Shown piece after piece: positions 10,797 through 21,878 of a stretch of 64,000 nucleotides of DNA. Both the position numbers and the translations under genes were made by a program. The stretch's first letter is position 1. Each line of letters opens with the position of its first letter. The notes below the pieces were generated by a model, which saw only the letters and a program-made list of their open reading frames with translations, was not told the origin of the DNA and ran no database searches. The stretch comes from Stercorarius parasiticus (Eukaryota; Chordata; Aves; Charadriiformes; Stercorariidae), in assembly GCA_013396915.1 (NCBI GenBank), contig VWZL01001298.1, forward strand, positions 1,088,709 to 1,152,708, read 5' to 3'.

Positions 10797-12168
10797 TAAA
10801 CTGTAGCAAGAACATTTCTGAAATCTCAAATTTCTGTAAGAGAAAAACATGGATTTCTGCTCAGGCTAAAATTAATGTGTACTGTGGTCTTCTTTTCCCT
10901 GTCTCCTGAAATCTAGGTGATGGAGCAGTCTTTGAACATGTTGATATAAATTAAATTTTTGCATTCAATCCGAAATGTTTTCAAGAAATTATAACATGGA
11001 TGGTTTTTTTTGTAATTCCAGAGTCTTGCCACATGTCTAGCACTGGTGTACTGGTATTAATTGGTTGCTGATGAAAAGGAAGGAGAACTGGTATTTTCAC
11101 AGGATCCCTGAAATGTTCTGGGTTGTGGAACAACCCTTTTCCTGGTCTTGGAGAATCCTTGTTTTCATGTCAGATCACACACAAAGAATTCTGGATGTTG
11201 GAGTCCAGTTAAAATGAGTATGCACTAAGTCCCTTTCAAACTGGTTTACTACCAAGAAAATTATTACAAATAAAGCTATACCATTTAAGTGACATCAGAA
11301 CTCCAACAGGGTGAGAATATAGAGGAAAACCCAAGAGTTCATTAAAATAATTTGAAACATTTATATGAGAACAATGAAGGAAAGAACCTGTGCAGTAAAG
11401 GATGGGATAGTTTTGTTTTAAAAGGAATATTCCTCTGTATCTGATTCTATCATTGATATAACTTGGCACTACATTGAGACTACGTCAATACTGGGAGAAA
11501 AACAGGTGTATTTTTAAAGATGTGTTAAAACCCTTATATAGGTACTTTATGCTAGTGGTTTGGAATTAACTACTGTCTATGTTGGATTTTACTACTGATG
11601 CGATGTTGTATTTTTGAAAGCTTACCTCTCACCGGTCTATACAAAGCCAAAAAGTGGTTTGTTTCTGTATGAAACATTGTTTTGACTTAGATAGTTCCAC
11701 GCAGAGTTTCAGTGCTTATCTGTGTCTGCTTTTGTGCAGATCAGATTCTGGCTTTGTAAACCTGAAAGCTTGGATCTTCCTAGGCCCCCTTAAAAATTCA
11801 AGCCAAGATGAAAACATGGAAGAAGGCTAAGTATAAAGCTGCTCCTCAAGCTTTTTATAGAAGTATATTTAGAGTCTTGTCAGGCTCCCGTAATATCCTT
11901 ACAGAATTTTAACTATAATAGAACATGTTCTGAAACAGTCACCATAGCTACAGAGGAAAGCTGGTATATCACAACATCACTGCGGGCACATAATATGATA
12001 AAATGCAGTAGTTCACCAACCTATTAAAAAAACCCCATAGTTAAGCGGACAGTTAGTCAGTAATCCATATGACCTAAAAATATTGCATCATGTAATGACC
12101 ATTTTAAGACCGCAGCAGATATGATTATCTGACTCCACTGGTTAATAAAATTAAAAGTCAAAAAATAC

Positions 12169-12197
12169 TACTGGCATAGCTGTTTACTGGCATAGCT
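12169..12197. repeat. Two-copy direct repeat TACTGGCATAGCT, period 16
   Basis: The 13-mer occurs exactly at 12169-12181 and 12185-12197. The two-copy structure and short period suggest a local slippage or repair duplication. Confidence 0.8.
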
Positions 12198-12200
12198 ACT

Positions 12201-12255
12201 GTTGTGTGTGTTGGTTGTTTTGGTGTTGAGGAGGTGGGTTTTTTTGGGGTGGGGA
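12201..12255. repeat. G/T-rich low-complexity tract
   Basis: A run of GTTGTGTGTGTTGGTTG followed by GGTGGGTTTTTTTGGGGTGGGG. C is absent, and several G2-G4 runs are present. Confidence 0.75.
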
Positions 12256-12609
12256 AGAGCTCTTGGGATTAATGTGAGAGTTGATATATTTTTGCATTTT
12301 ATGAAGTCAACCTCAGAATGCTTTTTGTGTTCCTGTGGTCAAATTGCATCCAACATTCAGTGAATGAATTTCAGTTAAAGAAGAGGGGATGGAAAGGTGT
12401 ATTTTTGCATTTATTTTGTTTTGTTTTACTCTCTGAAAGGCTTTAATCTCTCCTGCGGAAAAAAAATAAGGATCTATTACATGCAGGGAAGCAATTTTGC
12501 AGAAATACAATTTTCAAAATACTTATATTTAATACTCTGTTATGAAGATGTCCCTGTGATCAGGCAGCTGAAAGTTGACGTTTGCATGTTTTGTTCCTCT
12601 TGTAAGTTT

Positions 12610-13802
12610 TGCAGTCATGTTCTTTTATGATGGGGTTACAGCATTGGTGGATAAGGGAAGAGTGACTGACGTCGTCTACCCGGACTTGTGCAAAGCATTT
12701 GATGCTGTCCTGCACAACATCCTTGTCTCTAAAGTAGACGGACATGGATTTGACTGATGGACCACTCGGAATTGACTGGATGGTTGCACTCAAAGAGTTG
12801 CGGTCAATGGCTCAATGTCCAGGTGGAGACCAGTGATGAGGGGTGCTTCTCAGGGTCCCATATTGGGACCAGTATTATTTAACATCTTTGTTGGGGATGT
12901 ATACAGTGGAACTGAGTGCACCCTCAGCAAGTTGGCAGAAGACGCCAAGCTGAGTGGTGTGGTTAATACTCTAGAGGGAAGGGATGCCATCCAGAGGGAC
13001 CTGGACAGGCTAGAGAGGTGGGGCCGTGTGAACCTCATGAAGTTCAACAAGACCGAGTGCAAGGTCCTGCACCTGGGTCAGGGCGATCCCAAATATGGAT
13101 ACAGGCTGGAGGTTGAGAGCAGCCCTGCAGAGAAGGTCTTGGGGGTACTGGTGGATGCAAAACTGAATAAGACCCAGCAATGTGCACTCGCAGCCCAGAA
13201 AGCCAAACAATATCCAGGGCTGCACCAAAGAAGTGTGGCCAGCAGGTTGTGAGGTGATTCTCCCCCTCTACTCTACTCTGGTGCGAGCCCAACTAGAGTA
13301 CTGCGTCCAGCTCTGGGGCCCCCCAACATAAGAAGGACATGGATCCGTCAGAGCGAGTCCAGGGAAGGGCCACAGAAATGATCAGAGGTCTGAAGCACCT
13401 CTCCTATGAGGACAGTCTGAGAGAGTTGGGGTTGTTTGGCCTGAAGAAGAGAAGGCTCCAGGGAGACCTTATAGCAACCTTCCAGTACCTAAAGGGGACA
13501 TACAAGAGAGGTGGGGAGGGACTCTTTATCAGGACCATAGGACAAGGGGTAATGGTTTTAAACTGAAAAAGGGTAGGTTTAGATTAGATGTTAGGAAGAA
13601 GTTCTTTACTGTGAGAGTGGTGAGACACTGAAACAGGTTGCCCAAAGAAGTTGTTTGTGCCCAGTCCCTGGAGGTGTTCAAGGCCAAGTTGGATGAGGCT
13701 TTAAGCAACCCAGTCTAGTGGGAGGTGTCCCTGCCCATGGCAGGGGGGCTGCAACTAGATGATCTTGAAGGTCCCTTCCAACCCAAACCATTCTGTGATT
13801 CT
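12610..13802 (+). mobile_element. CR1 LINE, 5'-truncated, longest copy in the window
   Basis: The copy covers the middle and end of ORF2 plus the 3' UTR. The 5' break is near codons for [11 protein letters not shown]. The 3' end has CCCTGCCCATGGCAGGGG, then CCTTCCAACCCAAACC, and finishes at ATTCTGTGATTCTG, a decayed octamer pair. The reading frame is broken, as described under the pseudogene entry. The element lies in the opposite orientation to the copy at 5207-5963. Confidence 0.97.
12612..13718 (+). pseudogene. CR1 ORF2 reverse transcriptase, inactivated
   Basis: Blocks visible in order are [20 protein letters not shown], a GPILGPVLFNIFVGDV segment, [77 protein letters not shown] and [19 protein letters not shown]. 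In-frame stops occur at 12755-12757 and 12773-12775, where a short deletion has also removed codons between TTR and N. Frameshifts follow near 13250, 13320 and 13530. The RT catalytic box, normally FADD in this family, reads LAED. A final TAG at 13716-13718 follows codons for DEALSNPV. No protein can be made. Confidence 0.93.
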
Positions 13803-16800
13803 GCCTATTTAGTCCTTCATGTTGTCCATGACTACTTGTGAAATAAAGACTGTTATACTTTGTTTCATCATTGATAATTCAATTTGCTAAGGTACAGTAA
13901 TTTGTGAACTTATTTTTTTAGGCTGAGTGTGTTCAGGTTACAGCCTTGCTGGGGATTTGCATGGAATTTTAGGATATTTTAAGGGAAAATAAGAAATGGG
14001 AAGGGGAAACAGCAAAGTTATTTGGTGTGATCATTTTTTAATTTCCTGAATTTTAACCCTCTCCATTCTCATAAGACACAAAATTCTCTCTTCTCCAACA
14101 GTATTGAATCCTGGTGTGGAAAAAGCTCACCTGACTTCTCAAGGGTAAGGGCAATAGCAAAAGAAATGGTACACAAGTTGTTCCAGTCTGTGTCCTTCCC
14201 AGACAATGTGTTAATGGGAAGAGGGTTAAAGATGCCCTGAATTTTGCTTATATGTAAGCAACTACTATGGTCTCCCCACATACATCATTCTATCCTAATG
14301 TATTACATGAATTTTGATGGTTGCCCTATGAAGAAGATACTCTCTGTTTGGTCCTACTTTGAAAAGAGAAGCAGATAGAGCCTCCCAAATCATACTTAAT
14401 GAATCGATTGTTTGTCATCCATGTAAACCTCTTCAGCATGTACTCCTTTCTCAGTGTTCCCTTTCCTCTAGGAAATGCCATTAGTTAGATCTAACCTGAA
14501 TGGAGGTGGCATATGGATGCAAACCAGGTTGAAAAGGGGAGACTAAAACATTTCCAAATACTTGCTTCAGCTTCCTCAGTTGTGAAAGTGGGATTGTGAT
14601 AAGGACAGTGGATAATGTAATAACATAGAACCCTGTTTGGATGGGACAAACTGCTTAAATGCATGTTCTGGAAGCCAACCTGACAAGCTTTTCACCTGCT
14701 TCTCAGGCATCTTAATAATAGGAGAAAAAACGAACAGAAAACTCTTACTTTGTCCTAGTGCTCCTCTTCCCCTCCACTGGGTGCTGTTATTGCTTTATTT
14801 CCTGGTAGAAAAGGTGAGACATTGCAGAAAACCTTCAGCTGGGTGACACTTTCTTTTTCCTTAGCTTTTATTCCCTGGTGAGTGCTGACTTCAGCAGCTT
14901 GGAAAAGTGACCCAGCTCCTTCCAGCTTAGAGGAAGAGGTGTGGCTGTCTTTTGCCTTGCTGATACTCCAATATAAGTCTGACTCATATAGAGCACCAGG
15001 TGCAATTACAGTTTTCGCTTATGGAGAAGCACACAAAAAATTTTACTAAACAGATTTTTAAATATCTAAAATGCATTGAAAAATTTTGAGTTGAAAAATT
15101 CTAAGTGTTTGACAAAATATATATTAGTATATAAAAATTGTTTATTGCGTCAGGCTTATATGTGCATGAATAGATATTTTCCAAATGTCCATAGATTTCC
15201 TGGATGGAAGTCAGTTTCCTGCTGTTCAGAGAAAGGGAAAATTGTATATTTGAATGGTAAAAATATCCAGGATTTTCAAATATTCATGACAAACAGGAAG
15301 CAACAAAGCAGGTAAGCAAAGATATTAGTTTAAATATGTTTGCTGAGCTGGAGGAAGCCTGTTCTTAGAAGCAGATGTATGAATGCTTTTTTTCAGATTG
15401 TGATACAGGAAGGCAATTATATTTTTTGTCAGTGAGTTTTACCCAGCTATAAACCCGCAAATTTAGTGTTTTGGAAGTCCTCCACACAGTTACCTGATTT
15501 TCTTTACTGTTTATCATGGTATAGCCTAGATTTTAAGGGAAAGAAGATCATTTAATGTAACTTAGCATTGCATCCTGTCAAATATAACTTTGTTCAAGTT
15601 TTTATGTGTATTTTGTATGCTAAGAATGGTGTTGGCTGGCAGTTCATGCTCCCACTACTTTAAAAAAATACACTTGTGAAAATAAAATAGGTTTTTTGGA
15701 CTTGAAAAGTAATCAAACAATTTAGAGTTAAATATTCAAAAGAAAAAGAATTATTGATATAGATGAATGGGTTTTGAACATGCAGACTCAGATTCTCTGG
15801 GCCAGATACATGCATGAACACTGTTAAATATTGTGTACATGCAGCAATCTATAAACATAGCTGGTGAATTGCGGTATGCTGGGAACACAAGAAAAACAAG
15901 TAGGCTTTTCAGGGATCCTTACAATTATTGTCTTTACAGAAAGAAAAAAATAACCTCTAGAGGACACAGATTCAAAACCTTCAATTTCAGAGAGAAGAAA
16001 ATGCTAGACAAAAGAAAAAGTCATCGAAATTTTATTCAAAGCCTCTTTATTTTTAAAAAAAGAAAAAAGGGACCACAGACAAAATTAAAGATAAAATGTT
16101 AAAACTCCACACAGAAGTTTCTACAACATTTGTGGCCCGTGGCTGAGCAATAGCAATACTCAAAAACTGCACAGATTTTTAAGAGTTCCTGGCTCCCAAG
16201 GAAACTGCATCACAAAACTAAGAGGGTAACTATAGTCAATAGAGGCTTTGTACTGAATCGCTGTTTTAATTTGTTAAAGTTTTTCTTCTGTAAAGTGTAG
16301 AATAAAAATAGGTCTTTGAAATTACAAATTAAGTAAAACGGAAAATTGCCTAAGAATTTTAGTTAACTCCATTTACTTAAATAAATTTTTAAGGACTAGA
16401 TTTAAAAACAAAGGTCCAAGTGGGAAGATTGCAACTAATGAGCTGACCTACGCTGATTCACCAAGGCTAAGTCTAGGCTGTGTATCCAGTTTGGGCTCAG
16501 GCAAGTGGGGCAGGAAGAGCTGATTTCATCAGTTGATCTCTACATTTGAGAGTTCGGGCAAGGGCTGGTTTGAGACCACACTGCCTGTTTCTTTACTGCT
16601 CTATTGCCCAGGTGCCCTGGTCATGCCAGGCCTCAAGTTGCTATTAGGTTCAGGGCAAATGGAGGTTACTGAGCTAATTTGATTCATAGGCTTTTTCTGG
16701 ATGTAAGTGGAGACAGGGGGATGGGGCCTACACTGGATGGAAGACACTGGTGTAGAGTTTAGCACCAGATAGAGCTAACCAGGTATCACAGGCTCTAGGA

Positions 16801-17270
16801 GGTGTATTTCAGAATTGCTTGAGAACAGGGAGGATTAAAAAGCTAATTTTGTGAGTGCTGTAAGAGCCTAGTGTGATTAATTCAGTATGTTGTCTGAACT
16901 AATTTTTTTTTGTTAGCAAGGAAGCAATATATGTTGGAACAAGTAGAATCAGCCACTGAAAAGTGTGCTACTGCTGATGCATTTTACTGGATCTCAATTC
17001 TGCACGTCAGACCTGAAAAACATTTCTGAAAATATCACTACAAGTGGTTCATTATCAGTAAAACTGCAAAAGCGAAGTAGAAGAGAGAAACATTTTCCGT
17101 TTTCACCTCTATGAATTCAATAGTGCAGTATATGCAGATTTTGCTACAAGTTGGTTTTTTTCTATTTTGCTTCAAGATTTTTTAAAAGAATCTGAGAGAA
17201 CGGTTGTTGAGGATACCTTTGAGTTTCTGAACTAACTTTTAATGACTTGACTTACCTGCTTTAGATGAAT
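13803..17270. other. Non-coding stretch, no gene seen
   Basis: Mostly AT-rich sequence. A somewhat GC-richer block at about 16430-16810 has no open frame of note and could be an ancient unidentified repeat. The 89-codon frame at 15833-16102 is Lys-rich because the DNA is A-rich, and it is not convincing as a gene. Confidence 0.6.
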
Positions 17271-17345
17271 CTGCTCTGGCAGGGGGATTGGACTAGATGA
17301 TCTCCAGAGGTCCCTTCCAACCCCTACCATTCTGTGATTCTATGA
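17271..17345 (+). mobile_element. CR1 3'-terminal fragment (about 75 bp)
   Basis: The sequence reads CTGGCAGGGGGATTGGACTA, then GATGATCTCCAGAGGTCCC, CTTCCAACCCCTACC and ATTCTGTGATTCTATG. It is only the 3' UTR tail of a CR1 element with two terminal octamers. The GATCTCCAGAGG wording matches the older 3' UTR type seen at 3640 and 49605. Confidence 0.93.
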
Positions 17346-17518
17346 CATGTTCATTTCATCTACTGTTTGGTTTGTGTGGGATATCTGCTTTTCTTTTTCA
17401 AGTTATTTTCTAAAAATAGGTAATAGTGTGACATGAGAGCCTTATGAAACCAGTTTGCTTCGTGATTAAGGGTCCATAGGTTTTGCCAAGTCCGATACGA
17501 TAAGATGTAAATGAAAAT

Positions 17519-17608
17519 TGTCCCTGCCCATGGCAGAGGGGTTGGAACAAGATGATCTTTAAGGTCCCTTCCAACCCAAACCATTAGATGATTCTATGAT
17601 TCTATGAA
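17519..17608 (+). mobile_element. CR1 3'-terminal fragment (about 90 bp), second copy nearby
   Basis: The sequence reads TGTCCCTGCCCATGGCAGAG, then AAGATGATCTTTAAGGTCCC, TTCCAACCCAAACC and three octamer variants (ATTAGATG, ATTCTATG, ATTCTATG). The tail belongs to the same lineage type as the copies at 5207 and 12610, so it is a separate insertion from the one 174 bases upstream. Confidence 0.94.
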
Positions 17609-19035
17609 ATGAGCTGTGGATAGATTAGATATGTGTAAACAGATTACTTATAAAGTGATTTCTCCTGTAGATTGTCCTGTTACAGGTTTGTTCTATAACC
17701 ATTTGGGTGTATAGAAGTATAGCATGTATAAAAGTGCATTTCAATATATGCTACTTCTTTCAATCTGTTCTTTAAAAGGCGTATTTGTGTTTCTATAGAT
17801 AGTGGATTCTCATTCAGACTTTGGGACTCAAAAATTTTACAGATGACATATCTATTTGTGATAAAGTCTGTTATCTACTACAGCCATATTTTATAGTATG
17901 TATATTTATTGGTGATTTTGTCTTAATTGCAGTCAAGACCAATGTTTATTCAAAGGATGTTAATTCACTGTAGGCTATCATTTTGCTTTGAATTCTATAT
18001 CCCTGTTCTATAAGGTAAGTCATTCATTAGTATAAATTTATAAGTCTTTGACTGGTTTGGGGTTATCCCAGGAAAGAGTCCACTAAAATAAAACAGTAGG
18101 TCTATCAAAGGATGACAATGTGTGATCTGAGAAGGAAGGAATGACATTTATATGAAATTAAAATACTGAATGGAGTCTGCATACTAATATAGAGAGGAAA
18201 AGATAAAGTGCTGGTTATTTACCCATTAAAGGACAGGTAATAGAGGCTTGAATTCACTGACAGCTTCAGCACAAAACCTCAATGGCCTTTGGCTAGGCCA
18301 TTTTAGGACTGTGCTTGTTTTATGGTGATTATACTTCACCTACCTGAGGAAAAAGAGGGTTAGGAGAAGGAACAGATTTGTAATGCGTATTGAAAATTAG
18401 ATGTACTTTCTTTTTGTATTTTCTTATTGTTGAGATAGAGGACATTTTTGAAGAGAACACTGGCATTTGAAAGATTATTTTACTACAGAAGGGCCAGTGA
18501 TTGAGCAATGTTACGGAGATGAAGAGTTGGAGAGATCTGGGAGGATGGTACTCCCAATGTTTCAAACAAAGTTGCTCCTTTCAGGGGGTGTACAGTTTCT
18601 CAGCTATTGTTTCTCCCTTAATAAATTCGATGTAATGAAAGGATGCTTATGCAGACAATTACCTGGGGAAGCAGGAATCCCTAACTGTTGATGTAATTTG
18701 GGTGTTTTTTCATCTAAATCAATTGTGAGGGAGCAGATGAAGTTAATTTCTTATTTTTCACCCTAGACAAAAAGTTGTCCTGGAGCACAGAGGTGCCTAG
18801 TTATTTTTAAACATAATTTAAGAGTTAATCGCAATGACTGCACCAAGTTTTTGAATTATTATACTTAGTGTCAATGTTGCTGAAATATAGACAAAATATT
18901 TTGAATAACAATAAGATAAGTATGCAATAAAAATGGACTCATAAAATTTTGATATAACTGTTGTGCAGTCAAGCTACAGAATTGACCTATTGGCTGCTAT
19001 ACCAGAAACAAACAGGTCTGTAAGTTTCCAATTTA

Positions 19036-19050
19036 AGGGGAAATTCCCCT
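19036..19050. promoter_or_regulatory. Palindromic kB (NF-kB/Rel) consensus site
   Basis: AGGGGAAATTCCCCT is a perfect palindrome around a central A. It contains GGGAAATTCC, which fits the GGGRNWYYCC Rel-family consensus at every position. Such sites bind NF-kB dimers. There is no visible promoter nearby, so use as a distal element is speculative, and chance occurrence in 64 kb is possible. Confidence 0.4.
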
Positions 19051-20141
19051 CGTATCATATAGATATATTAGTAAATTGTCTGAAGTTGTTCTTGAAAGGC
19101 TGAATTTCAATGTTTTGGGTGTGTGCCTGTATTCAATAATGAGGATGGAGCAAGGCACACTGTTACATATCATGTGTAGTAGGGAAAAGCTGGACTTTCC
19201 ATTTGAACTGGTTGTTTGATTTTTGGGGCATGAGAAGAGATAGTCACTTGCAGAAAAATCTCACTCAGTTGTTTTTAGGCCAGTGGGATAGGAGGCGAAG
19301 GTTCACCTCTTTGAGTGTTATATCCTGCAACAAGGAGACAGGGTTGATATGGATTATTTAGAAAAGGATACAAGTACCAAAACAAGTTGAATGTGGTTGA
19401 AAAGAGGAAATGGAGTAGTCTTACCCTCAAAGAAGAAAATATATAAGAGAAAAGGAATATTCCTTTATACTTACATGTATTTACATCTCAAAGAAAAGAG
19501 ATAGAAATATTTTTTATGTTTTCATGAACTTAAACTCTGATACCACATTTCAGATTTTATCCTCAACTTCAGATGTTTATCTGACTGTCTGATGAACAAG
19601 GCAGCATTCTGTATATTGCTTATTTCTGTGTCAGGAGGGCGGAACCCTTTCAACAGCAAAACAAGCAATGTTGCTTGTCTTTTACATACCCCTTACATGC
19701 TGGTGAATGGAGAAACGTGGGAATGAAAGGAGGATGTTGAACCTGCATCTTACTAGTGTTTTCCTTTGGGCTATGAACTGGAGCCTCTTAAAAACCTTTT
19801 ACTTCCAGACTTTTCTCCTTGCCCCCATACAACTCTGCAGTCAGAGGGTGATATTTTATTTATAGATTTTGACACAGGATCAAGATGAGGTCTTGAATTT
19901 CTAACATCTCTTAAGTACTCTATATTTTACACTCTTTATACAACCTTTCCAGTTGTAAAACAGAGATGACAGCTTATCTTTTCTTGTGTCTTTTGTACTT
20001 TTGGTTGGTTTCAAAGCAGGGATTTGTATGCTCTTTAGGCACTGCACAGCAGAACACAATGTAGTTCTTTGCAAAGTTCTTCAGAAAACATTGTATTTTA
20101 AATAACAACTGTGAAAACCACAGGCTTTAATGGCAGAACCT

Positions 20142-20166
20142 TTGCTAGCTGCATTCTTGCTAGCTG
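20142..20166. repeat. Two-copy direct repeat TTGCTAGCTG, period 15
   Basis: Exact 10-mers lie at 20142-20151 and 20157-20166, separated by CATTC. Confidence 0.7.
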
Positions 20167-21787
20167 AATATTTTTGGATTACAGGATTAACACCTGAAAA
20201 TGGTGTTCAAAATAGTTGAAGTTAGATTTTTGCACATCAGCTCTAAAATTCAGTTTTGGATCTGCTGGGAGCATTTTTCTTACTTGTAATAACAAGATTA
20301 GATGTCTCCTCCCCAAAGTCTGCATTATGTAAACAATCAGTCTTGAGCACATATCCTTCAAACTCCTTCTCAGTGCTGTTTCCATTACTATCCTTGCTTT
20401 AGTCATGTTATCCAGCTTTTTCCAGGATTACAGCTGCTGAGAAATTTGTCTGTAATACCGGGTAAAATCATGTCCCGGAAAGCAATTTGTAAAACTAAAT
20501 TGGGAAGAAACTTCCTCTTTTTTAGTGCTCTGCTTTAATGCTTTTGTCAACACATTGTAGTATAGCTGAAATATAGGAGACAGAAGCCAAAGAACTGACA
20601 GTACATCCTTTTCTCTGGATACACCACCTTGATGAAAAGTTCATTCGGCGGTTCTGCATATTGATGTATGTGTCTGGCTGATTGTCTTTGTAGCATAGAA
20701 AACTTACAGTAAGCAAAATCGGTAGTGAGGATCCTGAACTTGACAGCTGTACTTCATTTCTCGAACACAAGTTTTTGACACATTTGCAATTCTTGCAGCA
20801 GGCAGTGTTTGAACAGTGGCATCTCATATGAACTCAAAATTTAGAACAGAATCTTGATTCCATAAAAAGCACAGAATGTCAAATATCCTAAGACTAAAAT
20901 AATGTTTACAGCAATTACTTTTGCTTACTACATCCTATTTTGACAAAGTAGGAGGATTTTTTTTTTCTTTTTAACTTTTTAAGAGTACTTTGGAAGGACT
21001 TCATGCTGTTCGTATTTAGTTTGTTTTATAGGGCTTTTACTTCTGTTTACTCTTTCTGTATATTCCAAAATGCCCGGATGAAAGACTGGATTTGTAAAAT
21101 GGCCTAAGTTAGAAAGTTATAGATGGTTCTATGAGATGAAGACAACATGGGACTTAGTTCAGCTTGATAGAATTTTTCTCACTTACTCTGAAATATAAGC
21201 CTAGGGATCCAAATATTCCTAGTTTCTTAAAAGCTCTGGGATTTATACTAGTAAATCTGAGAAGGACAAGTGATTTATACTGGATTTTAAAAGTTAAGAC
21301 ATTCTAAAAAAATTTCAAAGTGTGCTAGAATGACTAGAAGGAGTATACGGTCATGTGGCAACTTGGATATACTTTCCATGTCATTGGTAGGACCTGGTTT
21401 TTTGTGCTTTTAGTCTGAAAGGGTGGATTATAAAATTGTTAGACTTTGAAAATGTTGGGTATTTTTTCGTTCGTGTTTAACAGCAGCTTCTTCACTTGAT
21501 GCTAAATTTTCAAAGTTGTGAAAGAGTTAGCAAGAGAGATCTCAAGAACTCTTTTGAAGCAAGGAACTTAACTAGAGCTTTTTTGCCAGTGTTTCAGAGG
21601 TGAGCCTTGCCCTTATGTTCTCAGCATGACTTGTTTCTTAGGAATCACAGATCATTAGGTTCAGAAATTCTAAGGATTCTCCTCTATAGCAATGGGGAGA
21701 AAATGAAATTGCTGGGATTATAGCTTCAAATCACTTCAGCTGGTTTCATGTCACTGAGGAGTGCAGCAAGAGATGTGTTTATGTCAG

Positions 21788-21878
21788 GGTTGTGGGGGTT
21801 TTTTTTGGTGTTTTCTTGTTTTGGTTTTGGGGTTTTTTTTGTGGTTTTTTTTGTTTGTTTGTTTTTTTGTTTGTTTTT
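21788..21878. repeat. T/G-rich low-complexity tract
   Basis: About 90 bases composed almost entirely of T and G, including GTTT-type iterations (GTTTGTTTGTTTTTTTG) and G2-G5 runs. It creates a spurious Lys/Thr/Asn-rich frame on the minus strand. Confidence 0.88.

Larger units (their letters stand above)
10797..12609. other. Non-coding stretch, no gene seen
   Basis: AT-rich sequence without recognisable exons. It contains the 13-bp tandem duplication at 12169-12197 and a G/T tract at 12201-12255, each listed separately. Confidence 0.55.
17609..21787. other. Non-coding stretch, no gene seen
   Basis: No exon is recognisable. Local items listed separately are the kB-like palindrome at 19036-19050 and the direct repeat at 20142-20166. 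The 101-codon minus-strand frame at 20522-20827 is Cys/Ser-rich without a recognisable domain and is judged chance. Confidence 0.6.

Noticed and set aside
14986..14992. Isolated TGACTCA heptamer, also near 7448 and 25142
   Set aside because: AP-1 heptamers recur by chance; unlike the 28958 site, none is part of a longer palindrome.
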